DNA of 64,000 bases from Symbiodinium sp. CCMP2592. Lineage: Eukaryota > Sar > Dinophyceae > Suessiales > Symbiodiniaceae. Under the pieces are notes generated by a model that was given only the letters and a program-made list of their open reading frames with translations, was not told the DNA's origin and did no database searches. The translations under genes were made by a program, and so were the position numbers. The stretch is from assembly GCA_905221615.1 (NCBI GenBank), contig CAJNDT010000953.1:45978-109977 (forward strand), in the 5' to 3' direction. Below, piece after piece: positions 1-13,200 of this stretch. The stretch's first letter is position 1; the number at the start of each line of letters is the position of its first letter.

Positions 1-207
1 GCTCTCACGTGCTCAAGACAAGTTCTGGCCTTCAAACATCACGCTAAACACCAGTGCCGCCGTCCGCAAGAATCTCATTCTTTCGAGGGCAGCTGGGGGG
101 AGGGATATGAGCCGTTCGTCAACCAAGCTGCAGCTGGCACTTCTTTTCTGTGCAGAGCTGAGCCTGACAACGAAGCCACAGGTCCAAGGTCCCGGCGGTG
201 GTGCTCG
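1..207. other. Left edge, no gene recognised
   Basis: No coding segment or family signature was recognised in this stretch, which leads into the duplicated block that starts near 208. Confidence 0.4.
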
Positions 208-1230
208 AGGTAGCGGTTACCTCGGTGGCAGCTCAGGTCTTATTTCTTCTTAGAAGACACGGTAACTTCGGTAACTCTCTTGTTAGGAGGGGGAGCAGTT
301 TCTGTTCACTTGTTCAGAGCATAGCAAATCCTGGCAAATGAGATCGCTGCTGCCGTGCGAGGTGCTAGGAGGTACAGGACCGCTCAAACTGTCGTTCAAG
401 AGACAGAAAACCTTTCGTCGTTCGACACAACAAACGGGGAGATTCCGTCATCTTTGTCTTCCCCCCGCCCGTGGCCTCGCTCGGAAGTGCCCCTTTTCGG
501 CGTGGCGCTACTTGTTGCCGGAACTGCTGCTGCTGCCACTGCTAACACACCGGCGGCCCAGGCGGGCACGCGCTTTGCGATAATGTTTACGGCTCTATAG
601 CGCGGTCTGCCATGCGCAGCCCAGGTGACGGTGGATGTTGTGGAACTCGTTCTGGTCATGCTGCTCGAGGTCTGCCAGCGCTTGGTAAAACACACGCGCG
701 CACCAAAAAATCAACAAAAAATGTCTCCCCGGCACCTGGGTTGCGGTGGCGCTGCTCGAGACGCACACAAGCGTCCTAACTCACCGTCGCAGCTGGCAGA
801 TGCCAGGCCTTGGTGGTGGTGCTCGTGGTGGTCGCGGTGGTCGTGGTGGTGGTCGGACTTCCCTGCACAGGTCAGGGTGCCGGCACTGTCTGGCACACAG
901 GCTCAAACAAGGGGCATTAGTGTCAATCATGTCAACGTGACACGCTTCAACCTACCAGCACGCGTGCCGAGCCAACTTCGACGGAGCCCAAATGGCCGAA
1001 AACAGCTCAGTACTGCAGGAAAGTGTACATTGCGATGCTGTGACGATTTCACAGGCCTCGAAGCTCATGATGAAAGCATCGCGTGAACCGGCATTGGTGT
1101 TGCCATCCAGCGAGGAAGATGTCTGGCCCGCGGCGATGAGGTTGTTGTTCCAGTCGACCTGCAGAGGGGAGCCAGTACAGCCTCTTCTTGACCTAGTGTT
1201 CACGAAACCCCGTCACCGGCCCTCGCCTGC
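208..1230 (-). repeat. Segmental duplication, copy 1 (partner 23566-24830)
   Basis: This block is nearly the same as 23566-24830. Both share the stretch from GGTTACCTCGGTGGCAGCTC through a GGT/GTC-rich tract (about 800-860) to a truncated beta-propeller exon. Copy 2 has about 200 extra bases near 23820-24040, plus expanded CA and CTG microsatellites. The plus-strand GGT tract reads as an RGG-like peptide and the minus strand as His-rich peptide. Both are probably composition effects, not genes. Confidence 0.8.
1057..1158 (-). CDS. SBBP blade exon 1 (shortened)
   Basis: The blade runs from VDWNNNLIAAG through SSLDGNTNAG to IMSFE. It then departs from the consensus into sequence shared only with the 24647-24748 blade. 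A GAG|GC donor at the change point could end the exon. It lies in the duplicated block 208-1230. Confidence 0.5.
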
Positions 1231-4200
1231 AGCTTGAAGTTTCCATCCCGCAAAAACTTCCAAACCTTCCACCTGGAACCTGCAAAAAAGCCTGGCCCTT
1301 GGGGCGGTCGTCAGTTCGCTAAGGCCTCTGGCCTCTGGGTAGCCTCACATGGCCCTGGCCCATGAACCCCAGAGATCATTTCCGGATCGCGCTTTATGGC
1401 ACAGATCCAACGGCCAGAACCCTCCCGGAATTGCTGGGCTAACGATCCGGAAACCATCCGTTTTTTCAGGCGGGGGCGGCTCCCGGCAGATAGAGGCCTT
1501 CGGCGGCGTTTGCTGTAGGCGTTCTCGTGTTTTGCGATGTTGTGCATATGTGTTTCATATCCGGGTGGCGTAAATTTAAACTTTGCATCTGATGCCACTC
1601 AGCCACACCGATTATGACAGGTTGAGAGTGCGTAAAAAAAGAGGCCCCGCAGATATTTGAGGTACCGCCCCCCGAGATGTAACCGGGGCGTGTATCCCCA
1701 AGCTAGGCGTACAGGAACAAAGGCTCGCAAGAGTCTCTTTTACTACAGGCGCGCAACTGTAGATCGTACATTGCTAGAACCATGAGCAACAGGCATGCCA
1801 TGCAAGTGATACGTGAAACAGACAGGCACCTGGATGTGAAACATTCAGTGTTTCAACACGTAGAGTTGCATGGCCGTGAAGTCGGCAGTTGTTGACCAAA
1901 CAGCGAATTAAGACGCGGAGTATTGGACTACTTCTGTGAATTGCGAGAAGCTATATCTCAGCCTGGAAACAGCATATATGAAGAAGCAGAACACGCACAC
2001 GAAATGCAAGCGGATCTTCGGTTCAAACTCTTGACTGGAAGATGCCCACATGTTCAATTCCTTCTCCAGATGGAAAGCACACTGCACAAAGTCGTAGAGC
2101 TTAGCTCCACTTGACAGCAATGGCATGCTTGCGGTTGTGGCAGTTTGAAAAGGTTGGAAGTATCTTATCCAGTGATAAATTTCTCTATTGTCATTTGGCA
2201 AGATCATTAGGAAGTACCTCTTCCTAGAAAAGCATCTTCCTCTGGAGTAGAAAAAGGCTGGACAGTAGATTCCTACTCCTGTGAAAAGCATTCTGCGGGA
2301 CACTCGATCCACAAACTCGATATCATCATCCCAAGTCCGATCGCGGTGCTCACCGTCCCAGTTGTAGATGTTCCGCTCGAAGATTGGAACGATTGGTGCA
2401 TGGCGAACACGATCGTATGGCCTAGGATACTGGGCAGAAGATCGAGGAACTTCATCCATATATCGAGGGGCAGGACCATAAACTAATGGCTCCGACTCGG
2501 AGTCAGAATCTAGTCAGTTCTTGCCCGTGCCCTTGCCTTTGGACTTGCCTCCTTTGGAGGACTTGCCTCCTTTACCGCCTTCTGCTTTGCCACCGGGAGG
2601 TTGCGCGGGTTCTGGAGGACGTTGAGAACCAGACGAAATTGCAACAGAAGCGCCCTCTCCCTGTGGAGAGCCTGCTCCAGGAGGTGCGGCAGACGAGGGA
2701 CCACCAGATCCGCGCGCCTTGTTCGTTTGTTGTCTGTCTTTCGTCCTTTCCGCTGCCTCTTTGACGGTCTCGGGATTTCGGTTCAGCGCCTTCGAACCTC
2801 GATCAGGAGCGGAGTGGAGTATGCATGGGCATCGAAGTCCCGGTCATTCAGAAGATATGATGCGCTGGCTGAGTTGAGGAGCCATTCGGAGACATGTACA
2901 CACCTTGTATTCCAACTGGTTGGACGGAAACTCCGCCCACTGGTCGTCGGTCATACTATGCCCGCAGTCCAGACCACAGTCGCCATCAGCGGATCCAGTC
3001 CCGAGAACGAATTCCAATTGGGCTGTATTATACGCAGTCCTTGAATGGCCTGCCTCTAAGAGTATCTTCATACTGCTTGAGGAGACACAGGCTGTTAACG
3101 GACACATACTGTGCCCTTGGAGCGCATAAGTACTCGGACCACGCCGCAAGGAAGTAGTCGAGAAGGCTCTGATACATGCCACCACGAATGTCCATGGACT
3201 CTTGCTTGCGACCGGTAGCTCTGTATAGAGCCATGTTGGGATCACCACCGATCAGGTCGACCTGGTAATGGAGACAGTCTGCAAACGTCACATAGATTCG
3301 ATGACCATGGCATCGACAGCGTTCACCATTTGTCCCTTGCCCAGCGACATGTGCGTTCGGGTTCATCATGATCTCATCGTCGAAGATTTTCTTCTGGATT
3401 CTTGGACTTGCCTTTGCCCTTGCCCTTGTCATAGTAGGTGTTGGCATTCCATGATCCACGACGGTTGTCACGTTTTCTCGCTTTGGGACCTGCTTTGGCT
3501 TTGGGAGCAGCTGGACGTGTCACTCGTTCACGTTGTTCTGGAGTGAAGCCTTCGTCCATGATTGATGTCTGTCCTGCAGTCATGTACTCAGCGGCTGTGA
3601 GATGTTGTAGTGCTTGACGTTGTGTGTGAATCTGCGGATGCCGCTCCTCATGAACCTTGCGCTTCGCGATCTTGACAACGAATCTTGCCGCGACCTGGAT
3701 GTTGTGGTCGATGATCAACGCGATCGTCTGTTTGGCATTGTCCCTCGTGCTTTACATGAGAAGTATTCCGACTGGATCGATTGTACAGGAAATCGGTAGG
3801 TCCTGTTGGCCTTGGCCGGATCAACGAAAACGTTGAGTACCCGGTAAGCTTCGGGATGATCTCGCCAAAGTACGCTCAAGCAGCTAAAATGCACTCCTTT
3901 TGCATCGCGTCCTCTGTTGATGTAGGTCTGGGGATTGAACGGCTCTCTCGTGTAGCCCATCTGTATCGATCCTCTGACCAACACAGAAAGAATTTGGTTC
4001 GCCCTGAAGCGCTTCAGCAAACACACACCATCGGGGTCCTCAGTGTCCTGTTTCTGACGTGTGAAATCACGAACTTCCTCATCTGTGACTTCCCTGCTGA
4101 CAGCGTTTCTGGGTCGACCTGCGACACAGCGCCCGAGCAAGTCCCAAGATTATCATACCTCATTCATGGCTGGAACTTCTCTTGCATCTGGAAGAATGGC

Positions 4201-7200
4201 ATAGTCAACCAAGACGAAGTATACTAGGCCAGGCCTTATGCATCGTTCGAACGAACACATAAGCCCTGTAGGCAAACGCAGGCCACATTGCGTCAATGCA
4301 AAACCCTGACATATTCTGTCTGGATGATACGGAGGTTGCATGGCAGTACGTGCTTGCCGAAGCTCTGATCTGTGACCAATGTCCGTCCTGGCACTAGAAC
4401 AGGTCGACATTCTTCGGCAACTTCCGGAGTAATGTCTTCCTCGAACTCGGGGCGAAGTTCATCCATCTCTGGTTCAGCGATTGTCGCAGTTTCGGCTACC
4501 TCCTGACCATCATCATCGATCACGATGGGAACTGCCGCAGTAGCTGCTTCCACGGCTTGCGCAATGATTCAGCTAGGGACCTCCGAAGCGCATTCCTTTG
4601 GTATCTTCCACATGAAATGAACAGTGACCAACATGTGGTACATCTTGCCGTACGAGCGGCGACCACGTTGTAGCAAGCAGGGCATATACGCATCTTCATT
4701 CCATCCCTGTTGTCTCCCATTCGCAGGTCGCCGGCCGGGACGTGTATTCTTGATGACGGAGAAAATGCCTTCCCTCATGTAGTGATGACGTCGCGCATCT
4801 TCACGATGGAGCTCCACAGTGTTGGCGAGATCACACAGCAGTTGTTCTTTGCCAGCCTTGTGGGGTCCTGACGGCACGTCGCAAAGCAATTCCATCACAC
4901 GAGCCGGGTCTTGACGGCATGTCGCACAGCAATTCCATCACACGAGCCGGCGTTCTCTCCTTCTTGAAGTCTCGGAGAAGCGGCGATGCATAATAGTCAA
5001 GCACCAGTTCATCTTCGAGATTTTCGTCAAAGATCTTTTCGATGAGACAGAAAGAATATTTTATCCCTGTCCCCCCGGGACACAAAGCCATACCTCCCTG
5101 ACGGGCTTGAAAGGAAACGGGCGTCCAACGATGACCCCACCACTCTGTAATCCGCCCTCCTTGGCGAACAAGGTCTGCTGATGGGACGTAAAGGACGGCA
5201 AGAGGCATCCTCTTGTTGTGGTGACCGTGAACCCTTGACTTCGTTGTCATGTTCCGTTGATCGAGCGGTGGAAATATGCCGAAGTAGCTGTGCACTCGTC
5301 CGCTTTCATGTCTCCTGCCAAAGTAGCTCTCGTTCCCGTAAGGCCTTTCCTCACGATGGAGGCCATGTTCCGACAAGTGGTCTCATGGTACGCACCACCA
5401 AGCTGATTCAGCACCCTCATTGAAGGTGAGATCGCGAACTTGTGCGTGTCCAGCTCTTGCAAGTTCTTGGAGGGACATGGGTGTGTTGTGTGTCCACTGA
5501 CGGCCCATGGCCTTACCCACCCGTCACATTGCGAAACTAAATGGTTTCTGCCCCTGGTGCCTCGGTCGATTTGCAGTTCTGTAATCTGATCCTGCATCGA
5601 GACAAGCACGTTGGAATTGGGAGCGCCAAGATTGTAAGGCGCGGCAGGCGGTTCCTTCAGCTTGACTCCCAAGAACGACAACGAAGATCTCACAAGAGTG
5701 CCATGAATCCCTGGCTAAAGCGGAGCTGTTTTCCATCTGCTTCGGTGGCGTATGTCTGCGCTTCGATCTTACAGATCGAAGGTGTTCGATCTTACAGATC
5801 GGGGTAGATCTTCCGGACAGGAAGTATCGAAGTTCCTTCCGCTGGGAGGACCGACTGGTTCCCAGGCGGTTCTCGCAGACAGGAAGCAGAGGAAAATCGT
5901 AGGTATACAAACGCAGTGCAAAAGAGGGTCGGGACGGGTGGGTGAAACAAAACTTCTCAAGCTGTAACAGCTTATGCCAAAATGGCCACGGAGTATACAG
6001 CAATTCGAAGTGAATCGGTGAGTCAATCCCCTGACCTACTCGGTGTTAAGGTGAGATAAGAAGTTGTCACTTCGCACAAACAAGTGTGTGCTACACTGCA
6101 ATCTGATCTTTGCACCACGGTTCTTCTTGGCATTGATGTAACTACAGTTGCCTTGGAAGAGCAATCGCAATCTCTCGTTGTAGATCCTCTTCCTCTGGTA
6201 TTCGTCGGTGTGCGACGCAATGTCAATAATTCCGCGACAGTTATGTGTCCACAGGACCTCCATCTTGATGAGATCGTCAATAGGCACCCATCCACTTTCG
6301 TCGCATCTGATGACATTCCGGAATCGAAACTAACCCCTGTTGTCCAAGAACGTGCTGCATGCAACTCGTGCAATGCGGTGTCGCAAGTTTGGTTGGATGC
6401 ATGACAGTGCCCAGGTCGCGTTACTGATCGCTTGGCGGTACAGGTAAGGTTCCTCATGACTACGTCATTGACAATGTCCCATTGCTGGTGGAGGAACCTC
6501 GCACCTTTCAAAGGAAAAAGGTCCAGGATACCACCTGTGATGCTGTCCCCAATTCATTGATACCCTTCGTTCGCATACCCGCCAACATCGGTTTCGCGGG
6601 CATACTTGGGTTGATCTCCGAGTTGAGGGAGACTTCTATCCCTTTGATCCGACATATGCTCAATCAGCTCAACCACTTTGTCATTGCTCTCAGGGCCAAT
6701 CTCCTTGATCTCGACACCTCAGACGTTGAAAATTCCTCTTCGATTGGTAACTTCGCGTCCACAATTGCATGTGCTGAGTGTCGTACCTGATGAGGGTCAG
6801 ATCACTGGAAATGGTCTCCCCTCCACGACGCGGTCGAGCCTTTGCTTTCGGTCGCCTTCCAGAAGAAGCTGCACTTTCTGCATCATCAACGTCCATGGGT
6901 TCTGCGCTCTCTCTTTAAGCTTGCGAAGCTGCAGCTGCTGATGCTTCCTCAGCACGTCGAAGTCGAGGTTGATGTTTCGGATAGCATAGGAGAGCGCCCA
7001 TCCTGAGCTCGATCCCGCGATTGACTTGCGCGATAGCAGTTTCGACAAAACAAGCGAGCTGTTGCGCACGCACTTTGAGCCTTCGGTCGCACACGTTTGC
7101 AACTGCACTTCTGCGCAAAAGGAAAACAGGTTTAGGGGTTTTGTAAAAGTTTGTTACCCCCTTTGGAAAGCACAGGATACACTCATGTGCCTTTCCACAA

Positions 7201-10200
7201 AGACTGGTGCTTCCACTTGCAAGCCTTTAGCTCGTCTCTCTCACTTGAGAACTGAAGTTCAACACAACAGCTATTCACACATCACCTACCAAAAAGCGTG
7301 GTGCATACCTACAGGCTTAGTCCAACGAGGACTGCTGTTTGAAGACTGTACAGGCTTATGTCCAAGGAGAAAACTATGCTGGAGCAGAGGATCTAAATGC
7401 GCGAATGCTCTTGCATCCAAAAGCGTCTTTCCTCTTTGGAGAAAACTGTAAAGTGTAAAGCAAAGCTCAGTACCAGATGCCTCATCGTCAGTTGAACAAT
7501 CTGAGTCTGCATCACTGTCAATAGAAGAGCAGTCTGACTCGTCATCTGCCATGCACGAGGACCTCTTCCATAAAGAAGGTGCAACTGGATTCCATGCTCT
7601 GCACAACCTGATTGCTGGTGCCGCCGGTTTTGCCTTGGACTTAGGAGTCTTCTTGGCTGCGGCCGACGGATCCGCCTTTGGGCTCGCTTTTGCTTCAGGC
7701 TTGGCCGTATCATCCGCTTTCGCCGCTGGCGATGCTGCTGCTTCACGCTTGAATGGACAATTCTCCCTCGAACCCGATCTTGTATTCTTGAAGGAGTAGC
7801 ATATTCGGTTGGAAGTAGTACCGGATGGACTTGGAGTCCTTGATCGGTTGGGAGTCCGTGACCTCTCCGGAGTCTTCTTTCCCTTCCAGCATCTGCCGCA
7901 AACCGACTTGGGTCTGGACCAGGTTGGACTGTTCGCGTCTCCGCATGATGGCACGATCAATGATCCTGAGGAGGTTGGAGTATGATTGATTTGGATCATC
8001 ATAGGACAAGTTCTCATAATGCAAACCCAGTTCCCACTTCATGGCTTGAGAGTCCTTGATCTGGAGGTACAAGCTATCCCGCAGTGCCGTCTCAGATGGT
8101 ACATCTGCCGGTCGCGTCCGGGAAAGGATTTTGAAGAAAACCCGCTGTCTTGCTTCCATGTGCAGCCTGTATGCACCCGCTGCAGCCCCGTGAAGCAACA
8201 GTTTGTGCGTAGAGAGCTTGAGTTAGATACAGACCTCCCTTTGTTGTAGATTTGATAGGTCGAACTCTGCATCCGCACTGTTGTAAACGACGATCATGAA
8301 CTTCCATGATCGGCAGAAGCCAGCGAGAGCATCATGTCTTTGCGCTTTGTCAAAACAGTGTGATTTCAATTCGATGCCATGGCCCAGTCTGCTTAAGTAG
8401 CGTTCTGACCCACGATGACAAACGAACCACCTGGAACCTACTTTCGACCTCGGGGTCTTGATGATCCACAGGTTATAGCGCCCAATCTACGCTGGTTGGA
8501 GCAGATGTAAGAGGTCAGGCGGCTGCAGTTCCCAGCTACGGAGCTGTTTCTGGTGGTGCAACCGAGAGTAGTGGAGCACTGGCAGCGAGACGAGTGACCG
8601 AGGAGTCAGGACTTCCCAACGGAGTGGAAGGTGGAGGGTCCCGTTTGAATACGGACCAGCAGCTGCCCCACCGACCGTTGGGAAGGATTGACGGGCCCTC
8701 GAGTGGTGCTGTGGATGGGATGAGAAGGGGGGATCCGGAGATTTGTAAAGGCGCCTGGAAGCCCTGCCGCAATAAAAGCCAGGGCAAATGCACACCCTGC
8801 ACTTGCGATAATGTTACGCCTCCAGCTCCGAACTTTCTGCAAACGCCGCTGCGCAACCCGCTGCCCCCGGCTCCCTGCCTGCACGGCAACGAACCATTCA
8901 GCGCCGGAGCCTGGGCGGAGGGCTGGGCTCCGGGCTCTGCTCTGCGGTCTGCGTTTTTTTCGGAGGAACCACCCTGGAGCCTCCGCGCTGCAGGGTCCAT
9001 TGCCAGGCGCCGGTGCTGTCGAAGCTCATGATCAAAGCATCGTCTGAATCGCCTGAACCGGCATTGGTGTAGCCATCCAGCGAGGAAGATGTGTGGCCCG
9101 CAGCGATGAGGTTGCCGTTCAAGTCGACCTGCAGAGGGTAGCCAGTGCAGCCTCTCTAGACCCAGTGGTTCACGAAACCCCGTCACCGGCCCTTGCCTGC
9201 AGCTTTAAGTTTACTTATTTCCAAGTCCACAAACGCATGAACAAATTCGTCGTTATTTGGGAATATCAATCAAACATATTTCGTATGAAATGTTCAATCA
9301 GACATGTGAGACTGCGATGCATTCACTCGGACCCCTCCTTCATTTTATCGGATAAGCTCGAAGTGCAATGGGGAAAGTCGAAAGTCAAATCGGCTGTCTG
9401 TCCCAAGGTCAAGCCTCCAAGGCTCGGCCAAGGGCCACGACTCCTAAAGCACACGTTTCAAGTGCACCCGAACTTCCCCAGGGTGGGCGGGCGGGACAAA
9501 AATTTGCACTCATGTGCTTGAAGGAGCGTGCGCGGGAGACATGTTAGCAACTGATCATCAAAGAATAAGGTTCATGAAAAACTCAATCGTTAAAAATCAG
9601 GTTCAAAAGAGTTTCCCAAAAACCGCCCGAAGTGTTCATGCACGATCGTTTCTCAACGAGACAACAATCGTTGTGAAATTGGAAATAAAGTGAAAATCAC
9701 AAGTGATGTGGTCACTTATTTCCAAGTCCACAAACGCATGAACAAATTCGTCGTTATTTGGGAATATCAATCAAACATATTTCGTATGAAATGTTCAATC
9801 AGACATGTGAGACTGCGATGCATTCACTCGGACCCCTCCTTCATTTTATCGGATAAGCTCGAAGTGCAATGGGGAAAGTCGAAAGTCAAATCGGCTGTCT
9901 GTCCCAAGGTCAAGCCTCCAAGGCTCGGCCAAGGGCCACGACTCCTAAAGCACACGTTTCAAGTGCACCCGAACTTCCCCCATCGAAGTGCACTTCAGCC
10001 CGTATTCGGAGGCCTTTCAAGCAGCAGACAGCCCAAGTCGACATCGTCCTGCCTTGCGCCTTGTCTGATCAGGTGGTCCACGATCTGTCGGCTAGGCGGG
10101 TCTGCAGGGTTCGAATGGGTAGGCACACGCCCAAACCACGGCCTAGCCATATTGTCATGTTCCAGCGATAAGACCTGCTGTAAGAGCCGTCGTCCGTTTC

Positions 10201-13200
10201 GAGTCCCAGAGCGGCCAGCAATCAAAGCGGATTGCGCAGCTTCGTTGTCTAAGTAGAAGGTGCTGAAGGTATCTCTCAACACTTCCGCCCATAGCATGAA
10301 CGCCACAAGGACCGCGTAGAGTTCGACCTCATAGATTGGATGCTCGGATTCAGCCTCCAGCACTTCCAAATCAGACTTGGGAATCTCCGAGCTGAAGAAA
10401 GCCAACGGGACGCCAGAGGCATCGTAAATGATTCCTCCGATGCCGGCCACAACCCCAGCGCCAGGTTCATAAGATCCATCAGTAAAAATGAAGAGCTCTC
10501 TCCCGGAAGTCTGCCTCAACTCCAAAGGTCTCGAGGTGCTGACGTGTTGGAGCAGTGTCCTCACCGCCCATTCCAGATCAGCGTTCAGTTCCGACGAACC
10601 ATCGATTCCCCTGGCCCTCAAGGAAAGTTGGTGCATGGCCTCGCACGGAGCCCGTCCGAACAAGTAAGAAGAATACCAATGCATGCGCCCGCGGAGGACT
10701 TCAGCCTCCTTGGGGCTAAGTCTTCCCGTCTGCAAGATGTTCGCGAGGGCGTCGTTCAACTCCTTCTTTCGATCGCTGGTATGTGTGATGGAGATGACCC
10801 CGCTCTCGAATCCCGACAGGTCGAAGGCCAAGCCAAGCGCATTAAAAACCGCATCAAACTTTGTTGCCTTCTTGCCCTCTTTGGCATACTGAATCCCAAG
10901 AGCCTCGAACACTTCGTCGGCGAATTCTTCGATCTGTTCCTCCATTCCATCACAAGATAGCAATGGAAAATCATCGAAGTATGCGCACCAGCCCAAGCCC
11001 ATGTCTCGGACGCCAGTGTGCCAGACGGCGGCTGACACCCTAAGGAAGCCAGCCACACTTCCGGTGGCACCGAAAGGTAGGACATTAGTCCCATAGATCC
11101 GCGCCCTTTTGCTGTCCGTGTCGAACACACCAATCCTCAAGTGTTGTCTGTCAAGAGGGTGTACGGGGTAGAACTTGTAAGCGGAGACGAGATCTATTGT
11201 TTTCCCAACCAATTTGAACAAGCGGTCACGTGGCATATTCAACAACTCAAGGAAGACAGCCGCCAGAACGTCGACCCCGTGTAGGGTGAACTTCTCAGGC
11301 AGTCCGCAAGCCATGTTCAAGCCGCAATCCTTGCCGTTGTCAATCACCCGTACTTTGTTTTTCTGCTCAAGTCCGAAGCGGTGCGCCAGAATGATGTTGT
11401 TGAAGTCAGGGGCGGTGTCCTCGAAGATCCAGCCCTTGCGCTCCTCCTCTTGGGTTTCAGCCCACGCCTTCCTAGACGTCTCGTCCGGCTTCGTGTTTGT
11501 TATCCGGCTCATAGTCATGGGAGATCGGTAAGACGATTGTGCTAGCAGACTTTCAAGAGAGGATTCCGGTGCCTTGACTCTAGGTTTGAAGATTCCGGTC
11601 TCTCTCATCCATCCTGTCAAGCGAAAGCCATCACGTAAGTCAGCCCAAAGCTTCTGGTCAGGGAAACCATTTCGCTCAAGAATGCGCTGCCAAGCAATGA
11701 CGTTCTTGCCAGCCAGCGCCTTCGCCAAGTACTCGGGCTTTCGTTTCATAAGCGCGTCGTTGGTCTCAGCCGACTCCTTGGAAATTTTCTTCCACGCATC
11801 CCGAGCCTCATCGGCCCTTTTCTTGCGCTCCTCTGCTGGCATAACTACGTTGGCAGCGATTTCCTTTGCCGGACCTTGGCGATTGACCAGTATTGCATTG
11901 CGAGGGTGCCCCGCATGGACCGCAGCCTTCACAAAGTCCTCCGGTTCACGTGGAATTCCAATAGTAAGAATTTCTGCCTGGGTCGCACAAGGATTGTCAT
12001 CGCACACCATTCCCACCACCTCGTACACGTCGTTTTTATCCTCGCTTGCAAGCAAAGAGAAATCGGAAGTGTCAGGTTGATAGACCTTGGCCGTCCCTCC
12101 CAGCAACTCTGCAGAACTATGCCTGTCGAAGCCAGGATATTTCGAGGCAGCGCAAACCCGGACTGCTCCCCACGGCACCAGTTTGCGTTGCGTCACACGA
12201 GCACCTTTGGGGTAGCACTTCAAAAGAGGTGCCGCAGCATCCGCTGAGCGTACAGGTACAGCCCAGCAGTCGTGTGATTGGTAGCATGAAACCAGAGGTC
12301 GAGCATATTTTGGCTGTCGCTGCAGTGCGACTTGCTCACAGGCTCGCGGCTGCTGTGAAGTTGAAGCCAATGCAGGGAAACGCTCAGCCAGAATGTAAAG
12401 CATCCGTTCGCAAAGAAGCCAAGGGTATGCCGCTTCCGCAGCAGTGGGGAATTGCCAATGTCCATCCACAAAGCGAGGCTTCCAGGATGCGTGTTTATGG
12501 TCACGGGAACAACGCAGTGCCAGCGACTGAAAGCGTGGGTCGGAGCACCAGAATAAGGTAGTTTTGTCGCGATCCCCGCCATGCATGCAAGCATCAAAGA
12601 TGAGTTGGTAGCCATCTTCACGGCGACAAAGGTGGTCGAGGCCGTCACATAGCCAAGCCAAGCTGTTGAGAGGGTTCTCAACGGTCGCGAAAAGATCAAG
12701 CTGCAGGGCGAGGTCAACGATGCAGCCGACAGCTCGGTACAACTTGTTGGCAGCGAGTACACGATCGCGGTCGGCACCGGTCAGTGTGGAGAGGCCCTGC
12801 GGCTCCGTGACACTGCGTAGTGGTTGAGGCACAGGGCAGCCGTAGTGCTCAGCCTTATGTAAAGGCCTGGATCGTGCCGCCGAGGCCGTACCACAAGGAG
12901 GTGCCAAATGGATCCAAGCAATGTTGTCAGCCTCCAGATTGATGATGTCAAGCAGCGTCTGCAAGTCTTCCTCCAACGTAAGGTCCAGTCGTTGTATAGA
13001 GAAATTGGTTCTCTGCGAGGAGCGGTCCACCGCCAAAGTGCGAAAGCCCATGCGCCCGGCAACAGTGCTGAGGCGGGCGGTGCCAGCAAAGATTTCGACA
13101 ACAAGTGGAGCCAAGTTGTTCGGGAAGATCTTGTCGGCCAATGCATCGGCATGTTGGTCGTCCTGTGTAGTTGGCGTCATAGAGTTAGACGACGTTGCAG

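Larger units (their letters stand above)
1623..8728 (-). mobile_element. Degenerate 7.1 kb insertion with gag-like, KptA-like and nuclease-like pieces
   Basis: The array unit is interrupted between about 1622 and 8728. The foreign block carries minus-strand coding pieces in changing frames: a gag-like helical segment, a Lys/Ala-rich linker, a Tpt1/KptA-like segment, Gly-Lys-rich tracts, and a segment with a GGDPN motif. No terminal repeats or target duplication could be seen. The pieces are too broken for a working product unless many small introns are removed. Boundaries come from comparison with intact units and may be off by tens of bases. Confidence 0.55.

Noticed and set aside
800..900. 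RGG-box-like protein on the plus strand and poly-His on the minus strand
   Set aside because: Both come from one GGT/GTC-rich tract repeated at about 24400; no gene context or start supports either.
990..1004. Partial spliced-leader match (GCCATTTGGGCTC)
   Set aside because: Only the core matches, the flanks do not, and it recurs at 24580 as part of the duplicated block.
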